Positions 52,939 through 62,183 of a DNA stretch of 64,000 nucleotides are shown here, piece after piece. The translations under genes were made by a program, and so were the position numbers. Source of the DNA: Bacillota bacterium (lineage in GTDB: Bacteria > Bacillota > Clostridia > Oscillospirales > Ruminococcaceae); the NCBI GenBank assembly GCA_023440965.1, contig JAEZRC010000003.1, positions 1 through 64,000 on the forward strand. The letters are read 5' to 3'. Position 1 is the stretch's first letter. The number at the start of each line of letters is the position of its first letter. The notes beneath the pieces were generated by a model. That model saw only the letters and a list, made by a program, of their open reading frames with translations, ran no database searches and was not told the origin of the DNA.

Positions 52939-54894
52939 CTATTCAATATCGGCATCGAGGTTTACTCTAACCGGTAAGAATGGTTTTCCGTTCCCCTCAT
53001 AGAAACGTGAGAATATTTCGTAGAACTCAAGACGTATAGACTGAATTGCTACAATCATTCCTTCCATTGCCATAACAAAGGCATTTCCTATAATGACAAC
53101 AAAAAGTGATGCTCCTTTTGAAACACTTTCAGCAAGTGTCATAACAACCAGCATCATACCAGCATGGGATAGAATAAATCCGCCGACCCTGAGGAATGAC
53201 ATTGTGTTTGTTACATAACTTAGCATGAATTCAAAAAGCTCAAAGAAGTTTTCTGCGATGAAGGAACCAATTCCTTCAGATTCTTCATCATCTGCGTGCG
53301 TTTTCTTATACTTGACGTAATTTGAAAGCGGAGCTCTGAAGAACATTAAGAGCAATGGTATTACAACAAGGAATATAACGTATAGTGGTGTGAACACCTT
53401 CATATCTTTAAGTAATGTTAAGGCTGCGCCAATTACTACCGAAAGATAGAAAGTCAATCCAACAAGTCCGTTACATCCGAATATTGCTTTTTCAAAGTTC
53501 TTTTGCTTGAAGCCAAGAATTATATTAAAAACAATCGAAATCGTTATCAATACCGCACCAAGTGCAACCGCACCGAGAAGAATAAAATTCGTTTCTTCGA
53601 AAACCGCAAGAGGTTTCCCACCCAAGCCAAGTACCTTATAAACAGGATCAAGGACATCTTCAAACCCAAATACCGAACCGTATATAAATCCGAAGAACAT
53701 ACTTGAAATTCCCACTCGGGAAACTATTCCGCCCGCCGGATTCTTTTTGAGCTTTGAGATCAGTAATCCTACTACTAAAAGAATAAATCCCTGCCCCATA
53801 TCACCGAACATAAGTCCGAAAAGTAATGTATATGTCAATGCAAAGAATGTTGTCGGGTTAATTCCATTATACGATGGAAGTCCATACATCTCAACAAGCA
53901 TTGTAAATGGATTTGAGAAGAAGCCGTTTTTAAGTTTTGTTGGTGGCGCAATCTGTGAATCTGTATCAGGTGGATTCATTACCACTGAAACAGTATGCAT
54001 CTCATCAAATATTTTGTCAAAGCTCACAGAATCCTTTTCAGGAACAAACCCTGTGATATAGAATTTTCCGTTTACGGCCGCGACATTTTTTCTGAGCTCA
54101 AAAGTATCGTTAAGATATTTCATCATTACAAATGCCTGATTTAAGTATTCTTCATTGTCAGCTTTAAGTTTTTCTATCTTGAGAAGTAATGCTTCGGTGG
54201 TTTCCTTCTCGTTTATTATAGCATTATTAAGCTCATCATAAGCATTTTTTGGTGTACCCTTTACAAAATCAGGCACTCGAACTCTTTCAAAATATAAGGA
54301 TCTGAATATTTCATCCACAACCACAATTGAATTCTTCGGAGCGAAATACAAACCCCAGATGTAGCTTGTACCATTCTCAAATGGTACAAAGAAGAAGTCC
54401 TTGTCATCATAATAAGAAAGTTTTGGATAGCTATCGACTGGTAGCTTACCTACTCTTACCTTTACATGTTCACACGCAAACAGGCGTTCAAAGTTTGTGT
54501 TGAGATTTGCCATATGAGTAAGCTGTGTAATTGCCTGCGACTGTTCTGATATATCCTGGTTAAGATTCTGAAGTCCAGCATTGTATTCATTATATTTACA
54601 CTGAATATCGGTAATCTTTGTATCAATTTCCGTAACATCTTTAATACTGATATCTGAATAGTCAAGCTTCTTAAAATCTATTTTTAAGTTCTGCCCAAGA
54701 TTAATTAGCTTCCTCAGGGTAACCGAATATGGATTATCTTCGTTCAGTAATTCAAACCCAGTGCCTCCCTGATTAGATGAGTGAACCGCAAGCTCCATAT
54801 GAAAACATTTGCTCTGGCAACATTTTAGGAGTACTTCGTCAAGATCCTTCATCAGTCCCGCTATGTTGACCAATAACATTTTTTCAATTGCCAT
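52939..54894 (-). CDS. ntpI: V-type ATPase subunit I (a-subunit, stator)
   Basis: 651 residues. The cytosolic N-terminal half is a helical/alpha-beta stalk anchor. The C-terminal half has seven or eight membrane helices including FFALTYTLLFGLMFGDMGQG and SFLRVGGFILSHAGMMLVV. The conserved Arg that faces the rotor Glu is in AIQSIRLEFYEIFSRFYEG near the end. AGGGGTGA precedes ATG 54894. Confidence 0.94.
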   Translation of the reverse strand: MAIEKMLLVNIAGLMKDLDEVLLKCCQSKCFHMELAVHSSNQGGTGFELLNEDNPYSVTLRKLINLGQNLKIDFKKLDYSDISIKDVTEIDTKITDIQCKYNEYNAGLQNLNQDISEQSQAITQLTHMANLNTNFERLFACEHVKVRVGKLPVDSYPKLSYYDDKDFFFVPFENGTSYIWGLYFAPKNSIVVVDEIFRSLYFERVRVPDFVKGTPKNAYDELNNAIINEKETTEALLLKIEKLKADNEEYLNQAFVMMKYLNDTFELRKNVAAVNGKFYITGFVPEKDSVSFDKIFDEMHTVSVVMNPPDTDSQIAPPTKLKNGFFSNPFTMLVEMYGLPSYNGINPTTFFALTYTLLFGLMFGDMGQGFILLVVGLLISKLKKNPAGGIVSRVGISSMFFGFIYGSVFGFEDVLDPVYKVLGLGGKPLAVFEETNFILLGAVALGAVLITISIVFNIILGFKQKNFEKAIFGCNGLVGLTFYLSVVIGAALTLLKDMKVFTPLYVIFLVVIPLLLMFFRAPLSNYVKYKKTHADDEESEGIGSFIAENFFELFEFMLSYVTNTMSFLRVGGFILSHAGMMLVVMTLAESVSKGASLFVVIIGNAFVMAMEGMIVAIQSIRLEFYEIFSRFYEGNGKPFLPVRVNLDADIE

Positions 54895-54907
54895 CTTCTC
54901 ACCCCTC

Positions 54908-55948
54908 TTAAGTAATCAATAATTTTTCAATAAAGCTTGGCGTCGATTTATATCGTATTCCTTCAATAATGCTTATTATATTCATTGCTTCAATATCGCA
55001 CAAATAAATAAAAGAATAAAGAGCAACAGGTGCCGTCTGAGCATTTTTCAATGATACTCTAGCCGCCTTATATCTAATCTCAAACATATTATGTTCAACT
55101 ATATCAGGATCAATTTCATCAAGTTGTCGTGCATAAATTGTTTTTTTGAACATATCAAGCATTTCTTCTTTTCCGCTTGCTTCATAAAAAGCGAACATCT
55201 GCTTCTTGCTTATTCTTCCATAAAACGGGAACATATTCTGCTTAATAGTTCCAACATCAGCATTGAAAAATGCTTTGAGCCTGTATGAATTGATAAAATT
55301 AATCATATCAACCTGGATACTTACACTTCTTTTAAGCTCTTTGGCTACATTCCCGTCAAAGTCCTTATCAATAAGTTCAAACATTTTTTTATAGAACTGT
55401 GTTCTCAACAGAACCTCACATCGAAGGTAATCAACCTGACCATTTTCGTTAGGAGTAACATTCTTTAATGAATCGTAATAGTCAGTGTGCCTTACTACCT
55501 TGAGTAAATCCTTAAAGCTCCTTGATTTTGCAAGCGCAAGCATATCAAAAGACGCATGAGAAATCAAGTAGCCAGGTAACGTTGAAATATAGTCATCAGA
55601 CTTATTGGCATTAATGTGAAGAATATAACTTAAAATCTGATCAACTTCTTCTCGTATTACCTCGTAATTGAAGAAAGGAATCTTATCAAGATGCTGGAAC
55701 TTGCAAAGTTCAACATAAGTATCAAAGTTCTTTCTTCTTATGAGTGTTTCAAGCAATCCTCTGTGTATAGTGTTTGTATCTATATTTGCAAGAACATCAC
55801 TGTATCTTGTGTTCTTTTTAAGGTACTCGGCAACTTCACTAACGCTTTGTTTATTGAGAAGTTCTGTGTAATTCTGCTTGGTAAGCATTTTTCCGTGCTT
55901 TGCATGGATTTTCGTTAATGTTGCTTTAGTTGAAAAGCTTTCCAGCAT
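54908..55948 (-). CDS. ntpC: V-type ATPase subunit C (d-type)
   Basis: 346 residues, helical. It is the socket that joins the D/F shaft to the K ring. The three-fold helical pattern, with YLKKNTRYSDVLANID near the start, INFINSYRLKAFFNAD in the middle and CDIEAMNIISIIEGIRYK at the end, is typical. It precedes I in this operon. AAGGTGA precedes ATG 55948. Confidence 0.92.
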   Translation of the reverse strand: MLESFSTKATLTKIHAKHGKMLTKQNYTELLNKQSVSEVAEYLKKNTRYSDVLANIDTNTIHRGLLETLIRRKNFDTYVELCKFQHLDKIPFFNYEVIREEVDQILSYILHINANKSDDYISTLPGYLISHASFDMLALAKSRSFKDLLKVVRHTDYYDSLKNVTPNENGQVDYLRCEVLLRTQFYKKMFELIDKDFDGNVAKELKRSVSIQVDMINFINSYRLKAFFNADVGTIKQNMFPFYGRISKKQMFAFYEASGKEEMLDMFKKTIYARQLDEIDPDIVEHNMFEIRYKAARVSLKNAQTAPVALYSFIYLCDIEAMNIISIIEGIRYKSTPSFIEKLLIT

Positions 55949-55985
55949 ATTTTCACCTTATTTCTAAGAAAAATTTTTTTATTAA

Positions 55986-56297
55986 TTAACTTGGGATAAT
56001 GTTTCTGTAGATTTCATCTTCCCACTTCTCGTGATTTTCATTATAACTTTGGTCAAGAACAGCAATTTCCTCTGCTGTTTTCTTCGCAAGTTCAGCAAGT
56101 TTTTCATCAGCATTGGATTTTTCAAATTCCTCAACCTTTTCAACACGACCATTAACTTTTCTTAAAACATCTTCTTTAATCTGTTCTTCTTGCTTTTCAG
56201 CATCGCAAAGTATTTCACTTTTCTTTTTATAAGCATCGTCAAGCTTTTTCTTTGCACTCTCATCTATCTCGAGAATTCTGTTTATCAGGTTCTCCAT
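55986..56297 (-). CDS. V-type ATPase peripheral stalk subunit (G/H)
   Basis: 103 residues, almost entirely a charged helix (IDESAKKKLDDAYKKKSEIL, then EKQEEQIKEDVLRKVNGRVE) that pairs with subunit E as a right-handed coiled coil in the outer stalk. It is the first gene of the operon. AAGGAGAG precedes ATG 56297. Its leader contains a terminator (56345-56386). Confidence 0.85.
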   Translation of the reverse strand: MENLINRILEIDESAKKKLDDAYKKKSEILCDAEKQEEQIKEDVLRKVNGRVEKVEEFEKSNADEKLAELAKKTAEEIAVLDQSYNENHEKWEDEIYRNIIPS

Positions 56298-56344
56298 TTT
56301 GGTCTCTCCTTATAAAAACTATATCTTTTTATGCTAAATACTTT

Positions 56345-56386
56345 AAAAAAACAAAAGAGCAACGACATAAGTCGAGCCCCTTTGCT
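56345..56386 (-). terminator. Intrinsic terminator in the V-ATPase leader (candidate attenuator)
   Basis: On the minus strand AGCAAAGGGGC and CGAC pair with GTCG and GCTCTTTTGTT (about 15 pairs, several G-U), followed by TTTTTTT. It begins within about five bases of the predicted transcription start and ends 47 bases before the first start codon, so the operon can be expressed only by reading through it. Confidence 0.7.
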
Positions 56387-56394
56387 ACTTATAT

Positions 56395-56423
56395 ATAATA
56401 TACCCAGTAACAAATTTTATCAA
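56395..56423 (-). promoter_or_regulatory. Promoter of the V-ATPase operon
   Basis: On the minus strand, TTGATA (56418-56423), 17 bp, TATTAT (56395-56400). Predicted start near 56388. Confidence 0.7.
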
Positions 56424-56549
56424 TAGTAAATATAGTGATAATTTTATAGATCTTAAATCTATTTTTGGCTAAAAACACAATAAAATTATTAAAATATTTC
56501 CTGTTAAGTATTACTCAAATTAATTATTTTTAGTATAACCTTTTACCAA

Positions 56550-56580
56550 ACAAAAAACCTCTTGTTAAAGAGGCTTTTAT
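56550..56580 (-). terminator. Rho-independent terminator of the PFL gene
   Basis: On the minus strand, GCCTCTTTAACAAGAGG is followed by TTTTTTG. Confidence 0.85.
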
Positions 56581-56582
56581 TA

Positions 56583-57938
56583 TTAATTCTTAAGACTATG
56601 GAGAGGTGCGGGAATCTGTCCACCTCGATTAATGAATTTTGATGGTGAATTGTAATTTATCTTCATTACTGGACCACATCCGAAAAGTCCGCCCCAGTCA
56701 AGTTCATCGCCAATCTCCTTACCTATTGCAGGAATTATTCTAACAGCAGTAGTCTTGCTGTTTACCATACCAATTGCAGCTTCATCGGCAATAATTGCAG
56801 CGATTGTATCCTCAGTAATATCACCCGGTACAACTATCATATCAAGTCCTACTGAGCAAACAGCTGTCATAGCTTCAAGCTTTTCGATTGAAAGGCAACC
56901 GCTCTTTGCAGCGTCAATCATACCAGCGTCCTCAGAAACAGGAATAAATGCGCCTGAAAGTCCACCGATTCTTGAGCAAGCCATTACACCGCCTTTTTTA
57001 ACTGCATCGTTAAGTAATGCAAGTGTAGCTGTTGTTCCATGAGTACCACACTGTTCAAGTCCAATTTCTTCAAGAATATGAGCAACACTGTCACCGACTG
57101 CTGGAGTTGGTGCAAGGGATAAATCAACTATTCCGAATGGAACACCAAGGCGTTCGGAAGCTGTTACGCCGACAAGCTGACCCACTCTTGTTATCTTATA
57201 AGAAGTTTTCTTAATTATATCGGCAATTTCTGTAATATTAGCATCAGGATATTTTGCGAGAGCTGAACGAACAACACCAGGGCCAGAAACTCCGACATTA
57301 ATCATGCAGTCAGGTTCACCGACACCGTGGAATGCACCAGCCATAAAAGGATTGTCCTCAACAGCATTACAGAAAACAACAAGCTTTGCTGCACCGAAGC
57401 AAGCCTTATCAACAGTTATTTCTGCTGATTTTTTTACTATCTGGCCCATAAGCTTGCAGGCATCGAGGTTTATACCGGTTTTTGTTGAGCCGATATTGAC
57501 AGATGAACATACTCTTTCTGTCAATGACAATGCTTCCGGAATGGAATTTATAAGTTCAATATCACCGGCAGAAAAACCCTTCTGAACAAGTGCAGAATAT
57601 CCACCGATAAGGTTAACGCCAACAGCTTTTGCTGCAGCGTCCATAGTAAGTGCAAATTTAACAGGTGAGCATTTGCAGGCTGCTGATATTATTGCAATAG
57701 GTGTAACTGAAATTCTTTTATTAATAATAGGAATACCATATTCCTTTTCAATATCTTCACCGACTTTTACAAGATCCTTTGCACAACGTGTTATCTTATC
57801 ATATACCTTTGCACAAGCCTTATCTATATCGCTGTCTATACAATCAAGCAATGAAATACCCATTGTGATTGTTCTGATATCAAGACATTCATCCTGAATC
57901 ATTCTTATTGTCTCTAATATATCATATACGTTTAACAT
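56583..57938 (-). CDS. PFL family protein (UPF0210/DUF711)
   Basis: 451 residues, the normal length. A conserved cytosolic enzyme-like protein with VGVTASERLGVPFGIVDLSL, ARIGGLSGAFIPVSEDAGM and a C-terminal DWGGLFGCGPVM. Structures show a pyruvate-formate-lyase-like barrel, but no reaction is established. It is always paired with a short ACT protein, here directly upstream. GGAGGAT precedes ATG 57938. Confidence 0.93.
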   Translation of the reverse strand: MLNVYDILETIRMIQDECLDIRTITMGISLLDCIDSDIDKACAKVYDKITRCAKDLVKVGEDIEKEYGIPIINKRISVTPIAIISAACKCSPVKFALTMDAAAKAVGVNLIGGYSALVQKGFSAGDIELINSIPEALSLTERVCSSVNIGSTKTGINLDACKLMGQIVKKSAEITVDKACFGAAKLVVFCNAVEDNPFMAGAFHGVGEPDCMINVGVSGPGVVRSALAKYPDANITEIADIIKKTSYKITRVGQLVGVTASERLGVPFGIVDLSLAPTPAVGDSVAHILEEIGLEQCGTHGTTATLALLNDAVKKGGVMACSRIGGLSGAFIPVSEDAGMIDAAKSGCLSIEKLEAMTAVCSVGLDMIVVPGDITEDTIAAIIADEAAIGMVNSKTTAVRIIPAIGKEIGDELDWGGLFGCGPVMKINYNSPSKFINRGGQIPAPLHSLKN

Positions 57939-57964
57939 TATATCCTCCGGAATGAATTATTTTG

Positions 57965-58234
57965 TTATATTCTGTGCATTGAATTGAAAATATCCTCGTG
58001 CATGACGTGGATTGAAAGCCCGAGTTCGTTCCCTAATAATTTCATTCTATCAGATAATTCTGTGAAGTTTGTATTTAGCTTTGAAATATCAGCAAGCATA
58101 ATCATTGCAAACATATCCTGCAAAACTGACTGTGTAACTTCTGTGATATTTGCATTATAATCAGCACATATTGCACTGACCTTTGACAAGATTCCCACTG
58201 TGTCTTTCCCGATAACTGTTAAAACCGCTCTCAT
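57965..58234 (-). CDS. ACT domain protein (UPF0237)
   Basis: 89 residues, a single ACT domain: VLTVIGKDTVGILSKVSAIC followed by ANITEVTQSVLQDMFAMIM. ACT domains bind small ligands, often amino acids, so it probably regulates the adjacent PFL-family protein. 26 bases separate the two genes. GGAGGAT precedes ATG 58234. Confidence 0.93.
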   Translation of the reverse strand: MRAVLTVIGKDTVGILSKVSAICADYNANITEVTQSVLQDMFAMIMLADISKLNTNFTELSDRMKLLGNELGLSIHVMHEDIFNSMHRI

Positions 58235-58428
58235 TTAATTATCCTCCTAATTATTCAACTTATTATATAATAACACATATTACACAAAATTAAAACTCGA
58301 CAAAGCCACAATTTTATTATTTAATTTATAAGTAAATATGTAAATTTAAGCTAATATATGATATAATGTTTATAATCTTAAAGGTTTGAAGTTCTATGGT
58401 GACCTTTATGCTATCTTTAATTTTTGTA

Positions 58429-58464
58429 TGCGAAGGGATGCGGGGGCGACCGCAAAGCCACCGC
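58429..58464 (+). repeat. Dispersed GC-rich repeat, copy D
   Basis: TGCGAAGGGATGCGGGGGCG then ACCGCAAAGCCACCGC. Differs from copy A at only a few positions. Confidence 0.85.
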
Positions 58465-58821
58465 TTATCAGCTCAAAGGGGCTTTGCCCCTACTAAGTTT
58501 TGTTATAACTTTCGCTTTGTCTTAACCCCAGCAACTTCTTTTCTCCAGTGAAAAGAAGTTACCAAGAAACACCGCTCTGTCGAGGACTTCTGACGTTCAT
58601 TCACCGCATAACAATTTTTCTCTTCAAGAAAAATCAGTATGCTAAATAGAAACTCTTCTTATTTGTTTTGCTTTTACTCTTTGTTTCGGTACTTTACAGC
58701 TTTTGAGTAACGGGCTTCAGCAAACGCTATAGTTTGTTAAAGTCGCACACATTTGTATTCTTCACCTGTTTATGCTTCCGCCCTTTTGAAAATTTGTTTC
58801 TTTACTAAATAAACTTTTTCG

Positions 58822-58857
58822 GGCGAAGGGACACGGGGGGCGAGTGTAAAGCCACCG
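58822..58857 (+). repeat. Dispersed GC-rich repeat, copy E
   Basis: GGCGAAGGGACACGGGGGGC then GAGTGTAAAGCCACCG. The central GACCGC is altered; otherwise it matches. It is the last copy before the PHP phosphatase. Confidence 0.75.
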
Positions 58858-58900
58858 ATAACTTTCTGATTTTAATAAATAAATCTATAAAGGAGATATT

Positions 58901-59731
58901 ATGATAAAATATTGTGATTCACATTCTCACTCAAAAAACTCACCTGATGCAAGACATTCTGTTAATGATATGTGTGAAAAAGCAATAGGCCTTGAACTTT
59001 CTGCTTATACTATCACCGACCATATTGAATGTAACATTGAACGCTGGGCATGTGAAAACCCAACGGATATTGGTCCGCTTTTCAGAGATATTTTTGAAAA
59101 TTCAATGAGGGATATTTATATTGCAAAGGATAAATATCAGAGCAGACTTAATCTTCTTGCTGGTGTTGAGCTTGGTGAGCCTTGTCAAAATCTTGAATGC
59201 AGCGAAAGCTACGCAAAAGACAAACGTCTTGATTTTATTATTTCTTCAATTCATCAGATAAGAGGAAAAGAAGACTTCTACTTCATTGATTACAGCAAGG
59301 AGGATATCCCGTCACTGATGCAGACATATTTCGAAGAGATCTATGAAACTGTAAAGTGGAATGGCTTTGATGTAATCGGACATCTTACATATACTCTCCG
59401 CTATATGCAAGGCGAACAAGGGTATAAGGTTAATATGAAGCCTTATGAGGAAATTATCCGTGAATGCTTTAAAACGCTTGCTCAAAACGGAAAAGGAATT
59501 GAAGTCAATACATCAGGCTGCCGTCAGAAGTTCGGTGACTTCTTCCCTGACTTTGAATATGTAAAAATGTTTAAGGAATGTGGTGGTGAAATTATCACAA
59601 CAGGTTCAGATTCTCACTGTGCTGAGGATTTGGGAAAAGGACTTGCTGAAGCAACAGAAATGATTAAAAAAGCCGGCTTTGATTATATTGCATATTTCAA
59701 GGAAAGAAAGCCACAATTAATAAAAATTTAG
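58901..59731 (+). CDS. PHP-domain histidinol-phosphatase family protein
   Basis: 276 residues. DSHSHSKNSPDARHSVNDM gives the first metal ligands, ITDHIECN the second, LLAGVELGEP and ISSIHQIR the third and fourth, and TTGSDSHCAED the last, the full PHP set. HisK-type histidinol phosphatases have this length and pattern, so that is the likeliest role, but no other his gene is nearby and a general phosphoesterase is possible. AAAGGAG precedes ATG 58901. Confidence 0.85.
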   Translation: MIKYCDSHSHSKNSPDARHSVNDMCEKAIGLELSAYTITDHIECNIERWACENPTDIGPLFRDIFENSMRDIYIAKDKYQSRLNLLAGVELGEPCQNLECSESYAKDKRLDFIISSIHQIRGKEDFYFIDYSKEDIPSLMQTYFEEIYETVKWNGFDVIGHLTYTLRYMQGEQGYKVNMKPYEEIIRECFKTLAQNGKGIEVNTSGCRQKFGDFFPDFEYVKMFKECGGEIITTGSDSHCAEDLGKGLAEATEMIKKAGFDYIAYFKERKPQLIKI

Positions 59732-59745
59732 TTTCATATTAAAAT

Positions 59746-59776
59746 AAAAAGCTGACGCTTAAAGCGCCAGCTTTTT
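59746..59776. terminator. Bidirectional terminator between PHP gene and phage cluster
   Basis: AAAAAGCTGACGCTT pairs with AAGCGCCAGCTTTTT. It ends both the PHP gene and the phage cluster; it overlaps the stop of the last phage gene by two bases. Confidence 0.85.
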
Positions 59777-60719
59777 AAATATTATTATAATTGTCAACAT
59801 ATGCTGTGAGTTTTGTAAAAATACCTTTACTGTTCCCAGAAATATTAACGGCTGAAATATTTTTTGAGGGCAATACGATTAAATTTGTCTGAATTAAAAA
59901 GGCATCATTAATATCTTCACCATTAAAACCCTTATAAACTACTTCAAAGCTTTTACAACCACGCATAAAGTAATTAATTTTATACTGAAGACCATTAGTG
60001 TTATCACTTGTCCACTGCCTGTCATAATTTATATGCTTATGCCTTATAATTTTTCTGCTTGTTGCATAGGAATTCTCCAGATTAAAGGAATTATATGTTC
60101 CGTCAAGATCACGCATATGAATATGACTGATAATCTTTGTGTTATCAGCATTTTCAGAATATGAGATTATTGAATCTGCATTATTAAGCTGAATGTTTTT
60201 CTGAGTTACTGGCATAGAACAGGATATTTTGTTAGGATAAGATATATACGGATAAAAATTCCCTAATTTAAGAGAATGATTAACAATAGCTTCCCAAAGG
60301 CTTGCATGTTCTTTTATATATAGATAATTCACTGTCTTGCCCGTATCACTATATGTCACATATGGTGGGGCATAGCTTTGATTAATCAACTGAGTCAGAG
60401 TAAGACCATATTTAATTTCATTAGCAAGCATACAATTACCAAGCGAGAGTGAGTATCCTCTTGACGAAATATAAAGAATCATACCCTTTGATGAGATTGT
60501 CTTTTTGAATATATCAACAACTCCCTTATGTATAAGAGTATTGTTTACAGTAACCTCAACATCAACGATTTCGCCAATAATTTCATTAATAAGAAAGCTC
60601 CCAGAAAATACTGAAAATGGAGTATAACGTTCCTTAACGAAATTGAAGGAAATGCAATCAGTAAAAGTTAATCTGTCCCTATAACCTTTTAATAAAACAC
60701 TTAAAGATATTCTGTCCAT
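59775..60719 (-). CDS. Phage structural protein, possibly baseplate hub (gpD-like)
   Basis: 314 residues, beta-rich. It starts with a barrel-like segment (SLSVLLKGYRDRLTFTDCIS), then a modification-like middle part (GLTLTQLINQSYAPP, HASLWEAIVNHSLKLG) that recalls the XkdQ/late-control D fold. The identity is inferred from context and fold-like pattern only. It starts two bases upstream of the preceding gene's end and closes the cluster at a bidirectional terminator. Confidence 0.45.
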   Translation of the reverse strand: MDRISLSVLLKGYRDRLTFTDCISFNFVKERYTPFSVFSGSFLINEIIGEIVDVEVTVNNTLIHKGVVDIFKKTISSKGMILYISSRGYSLSLGNCMLANEIKYGLTLTQLINQSYAPPYVTYSDTGKTVNYLYIKEHASLWEAIVNHSLKLGNFYPYISYPNKISCSMPVTQKNIQLNNADSIISYSENADNTKIISHIHMRDLDGTYNSFNLENSYATSRKIIRHKHINYDRQWTSDNTNGLQYKINYFMRGCKSFEVVYKGFNGEDINDAFLIQTNLIVLPSKNISAVNISGNSKGIFTKLTAYVDNYNNI

Positions 60720-60721
60720 TA

Positions 60722-61123
60722 TTAATTACCTGCCTTTACGAAGACAAGTGAACATTCTGCAGATACTCCATAACCGTCAATCTTTGCTAGGTAGCTTTTA
60801 AGAATTACATCTGAAAAGCTCTGTGTACCGATATTAAGAGTGAAGGCTGTTGTACTCTCGCAGATATTATTGAGAGTTTCAATAATATTATTGCTGCCAA
60901 GAGTGATTTTTCCGCTTGCCTTTATTGTTAACGCATTGCTTCCGTTAAGTGAAAGACTGGGTGCATTTGATAGTGGAAAATACTGTGATATTTTATTTTC
61001 ACGCGATATTTCATAGCTTTTACACTTAAGTGTATAGCTTGCACCTATTGGGATGCTGACGCCAGCGTTGCTGTCTTGTTCAATTACTCCTGAAAGGAAG
61101 ATAATTTCCTGTGTACTGTCCAT
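60722..61123 (-). CDS. Phage structural protein downstream of the capsid gene
   Basis: 133 residues starting MDSTQEIIFLSGVIEQDSN. Ser/Asn-rich and beta-rich, with no membrane segment. In phage head modules the gene after the capsid protein is normally a head-tail connector or a decoration or tail-tube protein, and the size would suit any of these. I chose ATG 61123, preceded by AAAAGGAGG, over a frame that would overlap the capsid gene. Confidence 0.6.
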   Translation of the reverse strand: MDSTQEIIFLSGVIEQDSNAGVSIPIGASYTLKCKSYEISRENKISQYFPLSNAPSLSLNGSNALTIKASGKITLGSNNIIETLNNICESTTAFTLNIGTQSFSDVILKSYLAKIDGYGVSAECSLVFVKAGN

Positions 61124-61193
61124 ATAAGACCTCCTTTTAAGATTATAGTAATATAAATTAAAATATAGGGCGGAATGAATCCGCCCTGTTTTT

Positions 61194-62162
61194 TTATAAT
61201 GAAAGAACCTTTGTTGCGTCAGGAATAATCTTTGCAAAACCAGTTGTTAACGTGAAGGCAACATCCTCCATCTGAGTGCTGATAAGCTTTTCAAAATCAA
61301 CAACGATATCTGAGCCCTTAATAATTTCAAGAGCACAGGCTTTATCAAGACCGATTAGCTTATCACTTGCAAGAGATGTGCACTTTACAAGAGTTGCACC
61401 GAACGGAGTTTTAATTGTGCCATCCTTCATGTAATCGCCAGCATACTTCTTCATCTCATCAAGCTTTAAGATGCTTGCCATAACTGCTGGTGAGCAGATA
61501 ATTGTTGAGAGATTGAAGTCTTCAAATGCTGCCCAGAAAGTAATAAGATCATTGTATGTGAGGTTTTCACCTGAAATACTTGTTTCAGTGACACCTGTCA
61601 CAAGAGAAGTTACTGCCTGAGAATTAAGTGCCTTTGAAATTTTTGCACCAATTGTACGCAATGTTGCTGCAAAAAGGTCAAGTCTTTGCTGACGGATTGC
61701 CTCGTATGAAGTTGAGATTTTTCTGCCAAGCTTAACAAGAGCTGTTGTTGCTGTTGCAAGCTTTACTGATGTTACAGGGAGGGCACCGCCTTCGGCAACT
61801 GCTGTGTCAGTACCTGTTGATGTAACACTCAAACCTCTGTAATCAACGCCGTTTGTTTTTGTTTCAGCAGCAACAATATAAGGAATGATTGAAGCTTCCT
61901 CAACGCCCTGTTTGATACATCTGCGAACAAATTCAGGGAAGAGAACTGCTGACTCTGTTGTAGCAAAGAACTTTTCGACCATATCGGAATCTTCTCCGCA
62001 TACCTTGATATCAAAACGCTTTAGTTGTCTTTCAAAAGCATCAAGACCTTTAAGCTCTGTGTTCTCATAATCTGAATCACGGTCAAGTTCTTCAAGAGCC
62101 TGTGTGAAGCTTTTTGAGGCAATATTATAAAGCCCCTTTTCAAGTTTTATTGTGTTATACAT
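61194..62162 (-). CDS. HK97-fold major capsid protein
   Basis: 322 residues. An N-terminal helical segment (LEELDRDSDYENTELKGLDA) is followed by the capsid core: the long helix region FPEFVRRCIKQGVEEASII, GGALPVTSVKLATATTALVK, LGRKISTSYEAIRQQRLDLF and the C-terminal sheet with DVAFTLTTGFAKIIPDATK. The sequence is complete and undamaged. The protease gene upstream supports an HK97-like maturation route. GGAAAATGA precedes ATG 62162. Confidence 0.85.
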   Translation of the reverse strand: MYNTIKLEKGLYNIASKSFTQALEELDRDSDYENTELKGLDAFERQLKRFDIKVCGEDSDMVEKFFATTESAVLFPEFVRRCIKQGVEEASIIPYIVAAETKTNGVDYRGLSVTSTGTDTAVAEGGALPVTSVKLATATTALVKLGRKISTSYEAIRQQRLDLFAATLRTIGAKISKALNSQAVTSLVTGVTETSISGENLTYNDLITFWAAFEDFNLSTIICSPAVMASILKLDEMKKYAGDYMKDGTIKTPFGATLVKCTSLASDKLIGLDKACALEIIKGSDIVVDFEKLISTQMEDVAFTLTTGFAKIIPDATKVLSL

Positions 62163-62183
62163 ATTTCATTTTCCTTTCTTATT

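Larger units (their letters stand above)
56298..56582. other. Intergenic region with V-ATPase promoter and leader
   Basis: Contains, from right to left, the terminator of the PFL gene (56550-56580), about 120 bases of AT-rich sequence, the V-ATPase promoter (56395-56423), and a 90-base leader with an intrinsic terminator. No gene. Confidence 0.7.
58235..58900. other. Intergenic region with two dispersed repeats and hairpins
   Basis: No gene on either strand. It holds repeat copies D and E about 390 bases apart in the same orientation, and between them a hairpin AGGGGC-TTT-GCCCCT (58477-58491), an 11-bp perfect hairpin AACTTCTTTTC-TCCAGT-GAAAAGAAGTT (58533-58560) and ATTTTTCT/AGAAAAAT near 58611-58632. 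The layout echoes 25291-25542. Confidence 0.6.
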
